Shown here piece after piece: positions 1 to 10,599 of a stretch of DNA of 34,250 nt. How positions within the stretch are numbered: position 1 is the first letter of the stretch; every line of letters begins with the position of its first letter. The notes under the pieces were generated by a model. It made no database searches and had not been told where the DNA came from. It saw nothing but the letters and a program-made list of their open reading frames with translations. The DNA is taken from NCBI GenBank assembly GCA_051453625.1, contig JBOZIK010000001.1:194198246-194232495 (forward strand), read 5' to 3'. The position numbers were made by a program, and so were the translations under genes. Origin of the DNA: Welwitschia mirabilis. Lineage: Eukaryota; Gnetophyta; Gnetopsida; Welwitschiales.

Positions 1-593
1 CTCTTTCTTACCTCGATTTCTTGAATTAAAGTCTACCAAACCTTATGTGATTGCTTCGTTAAGAAAATGTTTTTCATGAGTGTACTTGCCTTTGTTGCTA
101 TTTACCATTGCCCTGTAAGATCAATTTATGTTAAACAAACTTCTTTACATTTAAGTGGTATCAATCTTCAAGATCACTTAAAGGTGCAAGGAGTAGGATC
201 TACGAAATAAATGTGGCAATCACTCAGATTGCACGAAACACAAAGTGTAGGCCAAGTTTCTTGCAAATAATAATCAATGNNNNNNNNNNCAAGATAACTT
301 GAAGTGCGAGGGGTAGACCTAATGGATTGCTGAATTGAAATATGTATTCTTAAAATTATACTTAAAAGTAAAGAAAAGAAAATTATAAGAAATAAAAATT
401 ACAATTTGCAAGAAAGGAAATTAAAGTACACTTCAAATGGATAATCAAACAATTATTTCTAGATTAAAAGGTAATCAAGTGATTGTAAGTAGATCCAAAA
501 AGGGTAAAATACAATACTACTTAAACAANNNNNNNNNNNNNNNNNNNNNATACTTACTTGAGTAATGACAATCTTCCTTTTCTCTTGAATTCC
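1..593 (-). mobile_element. Internal 5' part of a minus-strand Ty3/gypsy element
   Basis: This stretch lies just inside the primer-binding site of a minus-strand LTR element, so it should be its 5' untranslated or early gag region. I see no reading frame of useful length and no recognisable gag motif. It holds two gaps (10 N at 280-289, 21 N at 529-549). The sequence at 166-200 (AAGATCACTTAAAGGTGCA) returns in altered form right after the first gap at 290-320, a short imperfect duplication. The assignment rests only on position next to the primer-binding site. Confidence 0.45.
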
Positions 594-611
594 TCCCAGG
601 CAATGGCACCA
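594..611 (-). promoter_or_regulatory. Retrotransposon primer-binding site (tRNA-Asp type), copy 1
   Basis: The minus strand reads TGGTGCCATTGCCTGGGA. Plant Athila/Tat-type Ty3/gypsy elements commonly prime from tRNA-Asp, whose complement is TGGCGCCGTTGCCGGGGA; the match is 15 of 18. Two of the three differences are transitions. It sits three bases from the LTR edge TGTTGTG at 615 (plus-strand view), the spacing expected for a primer-binding site. Confidence 0.7.
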
Positions 612-614
612 AAA

Positions 615-970
615 TGTTGTGATGCATATTTGTACTTCTAATTCCAATATTTTGAAGATCGAATTTAACTTGCAACATCTGAAAAGCTAATATTCTAATT
701 GCACACAATACACATTCGTATAGTGGGATCAACCCAAGTGTTGTACACTTACAGAAGACTTTCAAAAGAGAATATGAAAAATTTCTTTCATGAAGAGAAG
801 ACTAACATTGTTTGGAATTTTGCTTTAAAGGAAATAAAATCATACAATGCAAAGATGAAGATGGAATGAAAGGAAATGCAATGTAATGAATGCAATTCTA
901 ATGCAATGAATTAATGAAACTTCCAATCTATTGTCACTTAGATTGACCCTTATAACCTATTTCAATTAAA
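615..970 (-). repeat. LTR fragment (copy 1) of minus-strand Ty3/gypsy element
   Basis: This is the U5 side of an LTR, starting with TG at 615 beside the primer-binding site and running into a 100-N gap. It is nearly the same as 1107-1481, including the run of CATTGCATT-like words and the phrase TCACTTAGATTGACCC near its right end. The piece is short because the gap interrupts it. Either it is a second LTR copy or a duplicate contig end (see findings). Confidence 0.6.
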
Positions 971-1085
971 NNNNNNNNNNNNNNNNNNNNNNNNNNNNNN
1001 NNNNNNNNNNNNNNNNNNNNNNNNNNNNNNNNNNNNNNNNNNNNNNNNNNNNNNNNNNNNNNNNNNNNNNTTTCTCTTAAAGTCC

Positions 1086-1103
1086 TCCCCGGCAATGGCA
1101 CCA
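1086..1103 (-). promoter_or_regulatory. Retrotransposon primer-binding site (tRNA-Asp type), copy 2
   Basis: The minus strand reads TGGTGCCATTGCCGGGGA, matching the tRNA-Asp complement at 16 of 18 positions. Both differences are transitions (C to T and G to A). Three A residues separate it from the LTR edge at 1107. It fixes both the orientation (minus) and the class (Ty3/gypsy, tRNA-Asp primed) of the left-end element. Confidence 0.75.
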
Positions 1104-1106
1104 AAA

Positions 1107-1985
1107 TGTTGTGATGCATATTTGTACTTCTAATTCTAACATTTTGAAGATCAAATTTAACTTGCAACATCTGAAAAGCTATCATTATAATTGCACACAA
1201 TACACATTCGTATAGTGGAATCAACCCAAGTGTCGTACACTTACAGAAGACTTTCAAAAGAGAATATGAAAAATTGCTCTCATGAAGAGAAGAATAACAT
1301 TGTTTGGAATTTTGCTTTAAAGGAAATAAAATCATACAATGCAAAGATGAAGATGGAATGAAATACAATGGAATGAAATGAAATGCAATGTAATGAATGC
1401 AATTCTAATACAATGAATTAATGAAACTTCTAATCTATTATCACTTAGATTGACCCTTATAACCTCTTTCAATTACAAATTCATGTCACTTAAATTGCAA
1501 TTAAGATAAGCTATAAGTAAGAACAATAAAACACTTGAAAAGATTTCAATTCAATTAATACTTTTATTAATGAAATTGAATTACATCCACTTATGACAAC
1601 AACTCCTCAATGAAAGATTCACTACCTAACACCAAGGTGGCCCTTCTTATAAGTAGAATGGATCTTCTTACCTTCAATAATCTCCAATCATCACAAGAAT
1701 GTAGATGACAAAAGATGATTTTGAATAGGATCTAAAAGGCTTATTTATAGATTGGGATAAGTCGCTAAAGGGTGTGAAACAAAGAGGTACAAGTTGATCC
1801 TCGTCCATCATATCATCCCCACAACATAAAGGACGACACCCTATCTACTAACTAATGCTTAGCATGTGTTAAAAATGCTGACTGTCGTCCTGATCATTGT
1901 CCCCATGACACAGAGCACAACCATACGTTTCTGATTATTGTCCTCTTTGTCGTCCTTCTGACATGGAGGATGACTAATATATCTT
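1107..1985 (-). repeat. LTR (copy 2) of minus-strand Ty3/gypsy element
   Basis: Read on the minus strand this is U3, promoter, R and U5 of an LTR that ends beside the primer-binding site at 1086-1103. A TATA box lies at 1741-1750 and a possible AATAAA signal near 1560. U3 (about 1770-1985) carries repeated GTCGTCC/GGACGAC words. The copy stops at a 618-N gap and appears to continue at 3243, because 1985 ends in ATATCTT and 3243 starts with ATATCTT. Inferred full length is at least about 1.1 kb. The outer end (TG on the minus strand) was not located. Confidence 0.65.
1741..1750 (-). promoter_or_regulatory. TATA box of the left LTR
   Basis: The minus strand reads CTATAAATAA. About 17 bp upstream stands CACACCCTTT (plus-strand 1768-1777). 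The same pairing occurs in both LTRs of the element at 25.8-31.8 kb, so this is a conserved LTR core promoter. A second copy of the box is at 2637-2646. Confidence 0.6.
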
Positions 1986-2603
1986 NNNNNNNNNNNNNNN
2001 NNNNNNNNNNNNNNNNNNNNNNNNNNNNNNNNNNNNNNNNNNNNNNNNNNNNNNNNNNNNNNNNNNNNNNNNNNNNNNNNNNNNNNNNNNNNNNNNNNNN
2101 NNNNNNNNNNNNNNNNNNNNNNNNNNNNNNNNNNNNNNNNNNNNNNNNNNNNNNNNNNNNNNNNNNNNNNNNNNNNNNNNNNNNNNNNNNNNNNNNNNNN
2201 NNNNNNNNNNNNNNNNNNNNNNNNNNNNNNNNNNNNNNNNNNNNNNNNNNNNNNNNNNNNNNNNNNNNNNNNNNNNNNNNNNNNNNNNNNNNNNNNNNNN
2301 NNNNNNNNNNNNNNNNNNNNNNNNNNNNNNNNNNNNNNNNNNNNNNNNNNNNNNNNNNNNNNNNNNNNNNNNNNNNNNNNNNNNNNNNNNNNNNNNNNNN
2401 NNNNNNNNNNNNNNNNNNNNNNNNNNNNNNNNNNNNNNNNNNNNNNNNNNNNNNNNNNNNNNNNNNNNNNNNNNNNNNNNNNNNNNNNNNNNNNNNNNNN
2501 NNNNNNNNNNNNNNNNNNNNNNNNNNNNNNNNNNNNNNNNNNNNNNNNNNNNNNNNNNNNNNNNNNNNNNNNNNNNNNNNNNNNNNNNNNNNNNNNNNNN
2601 NNN
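1986..2603. other. Assembly gap, 618 N
   Basis: Only N. The flanks are copies of each other: 1707-1985 resembles 2604-2926, apart from about 45 extra bases in the second copy. The gap size may be nominal. Any reading frame drawn across it is an artefact. Confidence 0.95.
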
Positions 2604-3142
2604 ACAAAAGATGATTTTGAATAGGATCTAAAAGGCTTATTTATAGGTTGGGATAAGTCACTAAAGGGTGTGAAACAAAGAGGTACAAGTTGAATCCACC
2701 CTTTCATAATAATTTAATTAAGTTTACAAATAATTTTGATCCTCGTCCATCGTGTCATCCCCACGACATAAAGGATGACACCCTATCTACTAACTAATGC
2801 TTAGCATGTGTTAAAAATGCTGATTGTCATCCTGATCATTATCCCCATGACACAAAGGACAACCATATGTTTCTTACTGTTGTACCCTTTGCCGTCCTTA
2901 TGACATGGAGGATGACTAATATATCTTCATCACATTACTTTGGTTCATCATTATCCAAAAATGGCTTCTTATTTGGGAAATTATTGCATCTTTTGACCTG
3001 TATGGAAGCTTTTTAGAAGTTGCATAAATCTCTAAAAAACCTATCAATAGGACCTAAAAATGTACTCGATAGGTGTATTAAATAAGTCAAGTTGGCATCA
3101 TGACTATAAGGGTTAAAAGAAGGAAAGAAACACTCCAAATTT
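2604..3142 (-). repeat. Second copy of the LTR U3/promoter region
   Basis: This block repeats 1707-1985 in its first half (TATA box at 2637-2646, the GTCGTCC-type words) and 3243-3460 in its second half. It spans without a break the point where copy 2 is cut by a gap. It contains about 45 bp that 1707-1985 lacks, just before the GATCCTCGTCC word. Most differences are transitions. It may be a true second LTR, an allele, or a misplaced copy of the family (see findings). Confidence 0.6.
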
Positions 3143-3242
3143 NNNNNNNNNNNNNNNNNNNNNNNNNNNNNNNNNNNNNNNNNNNNNNNNNNNNNNNNNN
3201 NNNNNNNNNNNNNNNNNNNNNNNNNNNNNNNNNNNNNNNNNN

Positions 3243-3480
3243 ATATCTTTATCACATTGCTCTGGTTCATCATTATCTAAAAATGGCTTCTTATTTGGGA
3301 AATTATTGCATCTTTTGACCTGTATGGAAGCTTTGTAGAATTTGCATAAAGCTCTAGAAAACCTATCAATAGGACCTAAAAATGTACTCGATAAGTGTAT
3401 TAAATAAGTTAAGTTGGCATCATGACTATAAGGGTTAAAAGAAGGAAAGAAACACTCCAATTTTTTCTCTAGAAGAGCTT
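3243..3480 (-). repeat. Outer (U3) part of the left LTR, continuation of 1107-1985
   Basis: It is a near copy of 2921-3142 and begins with the same seven bases that end 1985. With 1107-1985 it would rebuild one LTR. The outer terminus is not resolved; similarity to the other copy can only be followed to the gap at 3143. Confidence 0.5.
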
Positions 3481-4637
3481 GTAAACATAAAAACATAAAC
3501 GAAATAAGAAGGCTAACAATACAAGCTAGAGAAACAACAAAAGAAAATAAAATAGCAAAATGTTTTAAAGAATTATATAGAGATCTCTAGAAAATAACAA
3601 AAGGAAAGCATAAATAACATCAAGATAAATAGAAACCTAAGTATAAATGATAGATCTTGTTTCATTGTAAGATTTGCAAAATTGGAAATTAGTGAAGCCA
3701 TTAGAAGCATAAATAATAATCAAAGCCCATGACTAAATTATTAGCTAACTGATTTTTACAAGAAATCTATTTATTACTTGCTAAAAAATGTAACAGACAT
3801 AAAAAACAATATTACAAAGAGGAAACATCTACAAAGAAATCAATTGTACAAATATTGTAGTGGTTGATGTAAATTCATTTTCTTAGGTATGGAAGGAACA
3901 ACAACATTCAAATTCTAAGGTGAGGTAACTAGACTTATTTGAGAAAGGGCCACTAGAAATTAGGTGTCCAAATGATTTTCTCTTAGGATATAGAGTAACT
4001 AGGGAAAAGAGTTTGAGCATAGGCTACACCTATTAGAAATACCTCACTGCTTGAAGGGAAATGAAACAAAAGAAAAGGGNNNNNNNNNNNNNNNNNNNNN
4101 NNNNNNNNNNNNNNNNNNNNNNNNNNNNNNNNNNNNNNNNNNNNNNNNNNNNNNNNNNNNNNNNNNNNNNNNNNNNNNNGTAGGCTACGCCTATTAGAAA
4201 TGCCTTACTACTTAAAGGGAAATGAAACAAAAGAAAAGGGAGGTAAGGATTAAAAAAAGAGAAGGATTTCCCAAGAAAGGAGTTCTTTTCTAGGTTGTTC
4301 CAAGGTATCGAGGTGAAAGGGATCGAATAGGTCTTAGAAATGTGGGAATAAAGGTTCTAGTAAGGATCTCCTCCCAAGGATGTAATGAGGTGCATGAGGT
4401 TCTTTAGAAAGAATAAAGAATGATACACTAGTAGGGTGTTCTTCTTTTGTTAAAGATTAGAATATCCCTCTGTTTTCCCTCCAATAAGAAGAATATTACC
4501 TGTGAATAAATGTCCTTCTTATACCCTCTGATTTTCTTGTAGACTATAAGTAATAAAGTAATAATAAAGAAATAAAAATCTCTTATTAATTTCCATCTGT
4601 AAAACATCGCTCTCCCATTTAGAAGAAGAAGAAGAAA
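3481..4637. other. Unassigned AT-rich DNA with one 100-N gap
   Basis: I see no supportable gene. Sequence at about 4018-4079 is repeated at 4180-4240 on the other side of the 100-N gap at 4080-4179 (shared block GAAATGAAACAAAAGAAAAG). The end (4620-4637) is a short GAA run leading into a larger gap. It may be the interior or flank of the left-end retrotransposon. Confidence 0.6.
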
Positions 4638-5369
4638 NNNNNNNNNNNNNNNNNNNNNNNNNNNNNNNNNNNNNNNNNNNNNNNNNNNNNNNNNNNNNNN
4701 NNNNNNNNNNNNNNNNNNNNNNNNNNNNNNNNNNNNNNNNNNNNNNNNNNNNNNNNNNNNNNNNNNNNNNNNNNNNNNNNNNNNNNNNNNNNNNNNNNNN
4801 NNNNNNNNNNNNNNNNNNNNNNNNNNNNNNNNNNNNNNNNNNNNNNNNNNNNNNNNNNNNNNNNNNNNNNNNNNNNNNNNNNNNNNNNNNNNNNNNNNNN
4901 NNNNNNNNNNNNNNNNNNNNNNNNNNNNNNNNNNNNNNNNNNNNNNNNNNNNNNNNNNNNNNNNNNNNNNNNNNNNNNNNNNNNNNNNNNNNNNNNNNNN
5001 NNNNNNNNNNNNNNNNNNNNNNNNNNNNNNNNNNNNNNNNNNNNNNNNNNNNNNNNNNNNNNNNNNNNNNNNNNNNNNNNNNNNNNNNNNNNNNNNNNNN
5101 NNNNNNNNNNNNNNNNNNNNNNNNNNNNNNNNNNNNNNNNNNNNNNNNNNNNNNNNNNNNNNNNNNNNNNNNNNNNNNNNNNNNNNNNNNNNNNNNNNNN
5201 NNNNNNNNNNNNNNNNNNNNNNNNNNNNNNNNNNNNNNNNNNNNNNNNNNNNNNNNNNNNNNNNNNNNNNNNNNNNNNNNNNNNNNNNNNNNNNNNNNNN
5301 NNNNNNNNNNNNNNNNNNNNNNNNNNNNNNNNNNNNNNNNNNNNNNNNNNNNNNNNNNNNNNNNNNNNN
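4638..5369. other. Assembly gap, 732 N
   Basis: Only N. A (GAA)n run abuts its left edge. No duplication of its flanks was noticed, unlike the 100-N gaps. Confidence 0.95.
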
Positions 5370-7100
5370 TAAGTTAGCTTAGAGTCTAGAAGACAGTGAT
5401 TCCCATGAGACTAGGAATACTATCTAGCATGTGAGAGGGGAACTCTAGTTTAATAAATAATCTTTATAATGCTATAGAATGAATGGGAAGTTAAAGAGAT
5501 AATGAATAGAGGTTCTTGTAGATGCATAGATTAAGAAGTAGAAGAGAAAGAAAAAGACTACCACTTTTTTAAAAGACAGAGAAGAGGGATTAATGTGTAG
5601 GAAAGGAAAGGCAATGTGATGATCAGATCTGGATAGCATCTCCTTATTGTCTTAGGGTCCAATGATATAGTAACACTTAGAAGACTAAAGAAGTGGTGAT
5701 AAAAATTTTGGTTGGTCCCTAATGGTTCCAAAGCGGATCACTGCACCAAAATAGTAGTTACCTTACTAGTCATCAGGCCAGTACTCAGCCTGTAGTGTAA
5801 TGTTATGAGTAGAATCCCTTGATTCTATTATGTTCTAAGGATTTGATGTAATCTTAGAACTTTTATGGACGTGAAGTAATGACACAACTTATTGATGCAT
5901 GAGTTTTAGTCAAGAGTGCATGCCAACACGTTTGAGAACGAATTAGCTCATTAACTTGTTTGGCTAGATGGTCGTCTTTGGTTCTATCCCTAGGCTACAA
6001 TAAAACCTGAGAACAGTTCCACTTAGCTAGGAGAAAAAGAAAAGGATGTGGCTAAAAATGAGAAGTTGAAAGGACTTGGGTTGTAGAAGAATCTGCTTTA
6101 GACTACTAGATAGCAAGAAAAGGAAAAAGGGATCATACAAAGTCTAGAAACGATAGAGTAAATGTTTTAGGAAGGTAGAGGAGGAAATTGATAATACAAA
6201 TAGTTTAAAAAAGGGTGACTTGCTGACAAAATTTCAAGGATAAGCTATAAAAGGAATGATAAAGACTTAATTGAATAGGATTGTCATTTAGGCTATTACA
6301 AGTGAAACATAGACATTTGAAACACTTCCTTCCTTCATTTCTTTCTTTCTTTCTTTTTTTTATTTTTTTTAATGATTTTACTTTTATGTAGAATGTACTT
6401 TTTACAATTCTTATGCCGGGATGTAAGATTTAAAGAAAAGGGGACACAGGAGATATTCTCAGAACTACAATCACAAAGACTAGTGTATTTTAGGCATAGT
6501 TATATTTCAAAGAGTAAAACATTAAAATTTTTAATGTCATTATACTTTCGTTGGACACAAATATTGTAGTCTTTGGAAATGTAGATTTGATAGAAATAGA
6601 AAGACAAACGAAATGAAAAAGCAAATCAATCACATTACTTTTAAGGAAGTCATTTTCAGTAAAGGATTCCACAAATATATTTAGGTCATTTTCAGTAAAG
6701 GATTCAACAAATATATTTAGCACTTTTAAAAAAGTATCAAATCCCAACAAACAAATCTTAAACTAAGGACTGAGCATGTGTAAGTGACAGAATGATATCA
6801 TGTAACCTGTGAAAATGAATGGAAATGGTAATGACAACTATTATACTGATAAAGCTGCTCTTGCCATTGTTTTCTTGACCTTTTCACGTCTGACTAAAAG
6901 AAAAAGCCTTTCTCCTTTGCTATGATGAAGAAAGTGTGATGAAGGAAACCTCTATAGAAGGCTGATAGGGCCACTCCCTTACCATGATAAAGAAAACCTT
7001 ACAGAAAAATGATCCAGCCTCCCTCAGAATTTCCCAGGAAAACCTGAAGCTAAGACTATTCATGGATAAGCTGAAGCTTGTAATAAGGATGACTGTAACT
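5370..7100. other. Unassigned AT-rich DNA
   Basis: No coding region is supportable; the reading frames at 6372-6569 (+) and 6490-6750 (-) have no family features. It contains a TTTC-rich tract at about 6335-6371 and a 36-bp tandem duplication at 6649-6720. Base composition climbs toward that of the gene-fragment island near 7100. Confidence 0.6.
6649..6720. repeat. 36-bp tandem duplication
   Basis: Two adjacent 36-bp units, 6649-6684 and 6685-6720, begin GTCATTTTCAGTAAAGGATT and differ at one base (C/A). They look like a recent local slippage duplication and have no visible coding meaning. Confidence 0.9.
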
Positions 7101-7670
7101 AGAATACTTACATTCTCTTCCTAGGTCCACTGGGACAAAGGCGCTGTGTGTTTTAGTCCCTGCGTGTGAGCTGAGAGAGGCAGGCAATGTGCTTGCCCCT
7201 AAAGGTGTTTAGACGCGTCTCAAGGTGGAACCTAGCAAGAACAATGAGTACAGTCAAAAGCGTTAACCCTAGCCATCTGTTAAGAGATTTTTTTTAAAGG
7301 TGCGGCCAAGCTGCAAGAGCTTTTGAAGAAGGGTTTAGAGTCGGTCCACGGGAGGAGAACGCAGGGAGCCTCTCGAACTATGCCATAAGACCCTCCTCTG
7401 AGAAGAGAACCTCCTTTGATGTAATGGCACTGCTATGTTTCAAGCAAGAGTGATAGTTCTCCTGAAGACCGCCACCATGACAGCATCCTCTACTGTTCAT
7501 CCAAAAAAGCAACGTCCCCCATTTTTATCTGCTATACTCATAAAGCTGCTCTAATTTCTTTAAGAGTGACCAGCCTTCTCTACGTCTTCTCCCAGCCGTG
7601 AAAACGCAGAGGATCCCCCCTTTTTAAGGTGCTTCGCTTTTCTCTTTTCTCTTTATGCAGACAAAGGAAA

Positions 7671-8287
7671 ATGATGCGAGAATGGAGGTTGGTGGAGGAC
7701 CTGATCACCGGGCTCCGTGGGCGGAAGACCCGCTGAGTTTTGGCATTCTGTTTCTTGTTTGGACTCCTCATAAAGATTGTGACTTACATCGGCTTCAACG
7801 GGTTCCTTTACTTGTTTCTGCTTATTTTCTGTTTCGAGGGAATTGGGCTGCCCCTCTGTTTCTTCTTCTGCATTTTCTGTGTCAGGCTAAGAGGCTACAT
7901 GAGCAGTGTGGCTGGCTATATTTCCAGTGGCTGCAACGTGGCTATATTACGGTTGGCAAAACGATTCGCAAAAGATGATTGATTGCGCCCAATAGAGTCT
8001 GCATTTCTTGTGGAGGGGAAGTGCTGTTGTGGACAGAAGAATGATGGTAAATGTTTGACTGAGGTTGATGACCGGTCGAGAGGCGAGGAGAATAGCAGAT
8101 TTTCTTCATGATTTTTCCTGTGAAGTGATGCATGATGCGCAGAGTCTGGGTGGTCGAATGTAGCATCATCAGAAGGGCGGCGGGAAGGTGTGTTGAGAGG
8201 ATGCAACATTTCGACCAGCGGCATGTTAAGAGAAAGAAGAGCTATGGTTTTCTATGTCTGTGTTTCTATCACTTTAGAGTGGACGAT
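7671..8287 (+). pseudogene. Broken gene for a small predicted membrane protein
   Basis: One frame can be followed from ATG at 7671 to the gap at 8288. Residues 1-21 are basic (MMREWRLVED and RGRKTR). Then come two hydrophobic segments, at about residues 24-42 and 44-76, rich in Phe, Leu and Cys. A conserved-looking basic stretch follows, RGYMSSVAGYISSG, ending RLAKRFAKDD. Five in-frame stops break it, at 7734, 7980, 8109, 8121 and 8133; all five are TGA, as expected if CGA codons decayed. Just upstream, CTTTTCTCTTTATGCAG ends at 7660 like a splice acceptor, so intron DNA may be included. I do not recognise the family; the layout suggests an uncharacterised plant membrane protein. Confidence 0.5.
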
Positions 8288-8560
8288 NNNNNNNNNNNNN
8301 NNNNNNNNNNNNNNNNNNNNNNNNNNNNNNNNNNNNNNNNNNNNNNNNNNNNNNNNNNNNNNNNNNNNNNNNNNNNNNNNNNNNNNNNNNNNNNNNNNNN
8401 NNNNNNNNNNNNNNNNNNNNNNNNNNNNNNNNNNNNNNNNNNNNNNNNNNNNNNNNNNNNNNNNNNNNNNNNNNNNNNNNNNNNNNNNNNNNNNNNNNNN
8501 NNNNNNNNNNNNNNNNNNNNNNNNNNNNNNNNNNNNNNNNNNNNNNNNNNNNNNNNNNNN
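8288..8560. other. Assembly gap, 273 N
   Basis: Only N. It separates the plus-strand membrane-protein fragment from the end of the minus-strand fragment group, so the junction between the two, informative about how the island formed, is missing. Confidence 0.95.
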
Positions 8561-8562
8561 AA

Positions 8563-10515
8563 TCCAAAAGGATTAGCTTGTTCATCCAACAATTGCTGTA
8601 AGGATAGCAGGACCCATATGATAATACTGTGCCGTTTGTTCTCCTCCTCGTGCTATGGGTGAAATGAAAAAAACAGTGCATCACCTGTGTTTCTGCTCAA
8701 CTTGAAAGCAGCATTCCTTGAAATCATGCTCTCCTGCGTCATCTGTTTCCCAGAGTTTAAGACGTGCAAAGGGAGGGCATTGAAGATGAAGTTCCAAGTG
8801 CTACACGGGGGCCAGATGAGTAGTATTCTCAACATATTTTGCACACTGTTCAGTGTGTTAACAAGGAAACTCTGCAACTACACTCTGCGTAGTGCTACCT
8901 TCTAAGACTCAACATGTAGTGGTTACTTATGGGAGCATTGTTTTGTCACTGTAAATAAAGTCTCCATTAAGGCCTCTAAGCTACCATTGCTTCCACACGA
9001 ACAATGCCAAAATGTTCATCCTTGGGAGTGTAAAGGACACAAAGAAACTAAGATAGCAAAGCATCTCTCCCCGCGGTTAAGCATGAAGCCAAAATGGTGA
9101 ACTGCACAAACCATGCGAATTCTTTCATATCAGTACAATAAGAGCAGTGCTTCATTTTGTGGATACCCTCATGTATGGTATTGTATTTATCTGTTACGTC
9201 TTTAAGTGTGATTGCAAAGTTGCTTGGATTTGATTCCTCTTTGCTATCTTGTGCTGTTTCTTGTTTTTCCCTATTGAAAAATGATTGTGGGCATGAACAA
9301 GTATTACCAGTACTTGAACATACACCCTTTCTCAATTTGCAAGGAAACACAATTTCAGCAAAAACACCAAATTATTTGAGGGCTCCTGCACAAGAGAGTT
9401 ACAGGCATGAAAGGCCTTTTGAAATGCACAAAGATAATTATAGCAGCCACTGGTTGACTCAGAATCAGTAAATGAGGTTCATTTCAATACTGATTCCATG
9501 AGCTCCTCCTTCCTGGTAATAATTAATAAAGAGCTGAAAAAGTAGGCACCCAGCCAAACAGATCAATAGGGCTCCACACGAATTGCTAGCTCATTAACAG
9601 TCATTTCAGGGCCACGTTTGAGGTCAGTTATAAGGCCATCAAAACATAATGATCCAGAGCTCATTCCAGCGTCATCATCCTCTATCTTGCTATCTGAAGC
9701 GGCTAAATTTGAAATAGCACATGAAATCAGAGGTTTAAACACACTTAAAGCCAGATCAACACATCTGGTATAGAAGTAGGTAACAGTGATTTAATCATCT
9801 GAGCATTTGTTACAAATTGGCTTCTAATATTTGGAAAAATGCCATCAAATTCTAGGTAAAGAACATTGACAAATCCATCGTTGTCTAAGCTTTTACTGGC
9901 ATCATGTTTAATAGTAGGTTTTTCATAATCAATACCATTAAAATGGACTTGGCTTCTCTGATTTCACCTTTCTCTTTCCCATATAAAGTTCTAACTGAAG
10001 CCAACTCATTAGAAAATAGAGAGAGTAACCAAGGCATCTGGCTTATGTTTTACACAAAGAAGGCTGCTCTGTCTTGATGTCTCTTTGCGCGTGCAGTAAC
10101 AGCTATCCAATCTGTGTACCTAACTAGGGGTAAGGATGAAAACGAAAATTTTGGTATTCTGGAAATCCAGGAAGAAGCTGGAAGCAAATCTCTATAATGG
10201 AAACACTGTTTCTTATTAAAATCATAATTTTCAGTCACTCATGATCCCGTTACCAGAAGCAGAATGTGAGTCTGAGCAAACTTTTCCATTGCCTTTTGAT
10301 GCCACTTAATTGTCCACTTTCTATACAAGATCCTGTCTCCTTTTGATGGCAACAAAGAGCCAGAAACAATTTACTCCGGCGCTCAGCAGAACATTCACAA
10401 TATTTTCTGGAGGAAAATACAACTTTGTAGCTGACTGTAGATAGCAAACAAGACGATGCAGAAGGACTTCATGCATGTTGTGGTGCTCTCTTTGTAGCTG
10501 TCTAACTAAGGATTT
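8563..10515 (-). pseudogene. Long frameshifted pseudogene of an unidentified plant protein
   Basis: Protein-like text runs on the minus strand for almost 2 kb but changes frame many times. In order: QLQREHHNMHEVLLHRL onward (10324-10515); WHQKAMEKFAQTHILLL (about 10242-10310); DLLPASSWISRIPKF onward (10050-10238); MPWLLSLFSNELASVRTLYG (about 9930-10030); EKPTIKHDASKSLDNDG onward (about 9740-9945); CVDLALSVFKPLISCAISNL (about 9570-9760); ITRKEELMESVLK (about 9490-9560); a Cys-rich piece (9048-9350); then FLVNTLNSVQNMLRILL onward (8653-8877) and LSLQQLLDEQANPFG up to the gap. The helical, leucine-rich style would fit a large alpha-solenoid (armadillo/HEAT-like) protein, but I do not recognise it. 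No intron is needed to read it, so a retrocopy is possible. Confidence 0.5.
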
Positions 10516-10599
10516 AAAAAGTAAATATTGATTTTGCCTCCTAAATCCTTATATTTGCAAACAAAGAAATGTTATAGCATTGAGACGTGATCTGATTCT

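Noticed and set aside
1859-2707. Long frames on both strands across 1986-2603
   Set aside because: They are open only because the gap consists of N; the same holds for frames across 8288-8560 and 33242-33935.
9157-9471. Plus-strand frame of 104 codons
   Set aside because: It lies opposite the minus-strand protein-like relic and shows no family feature; judged a shadow.
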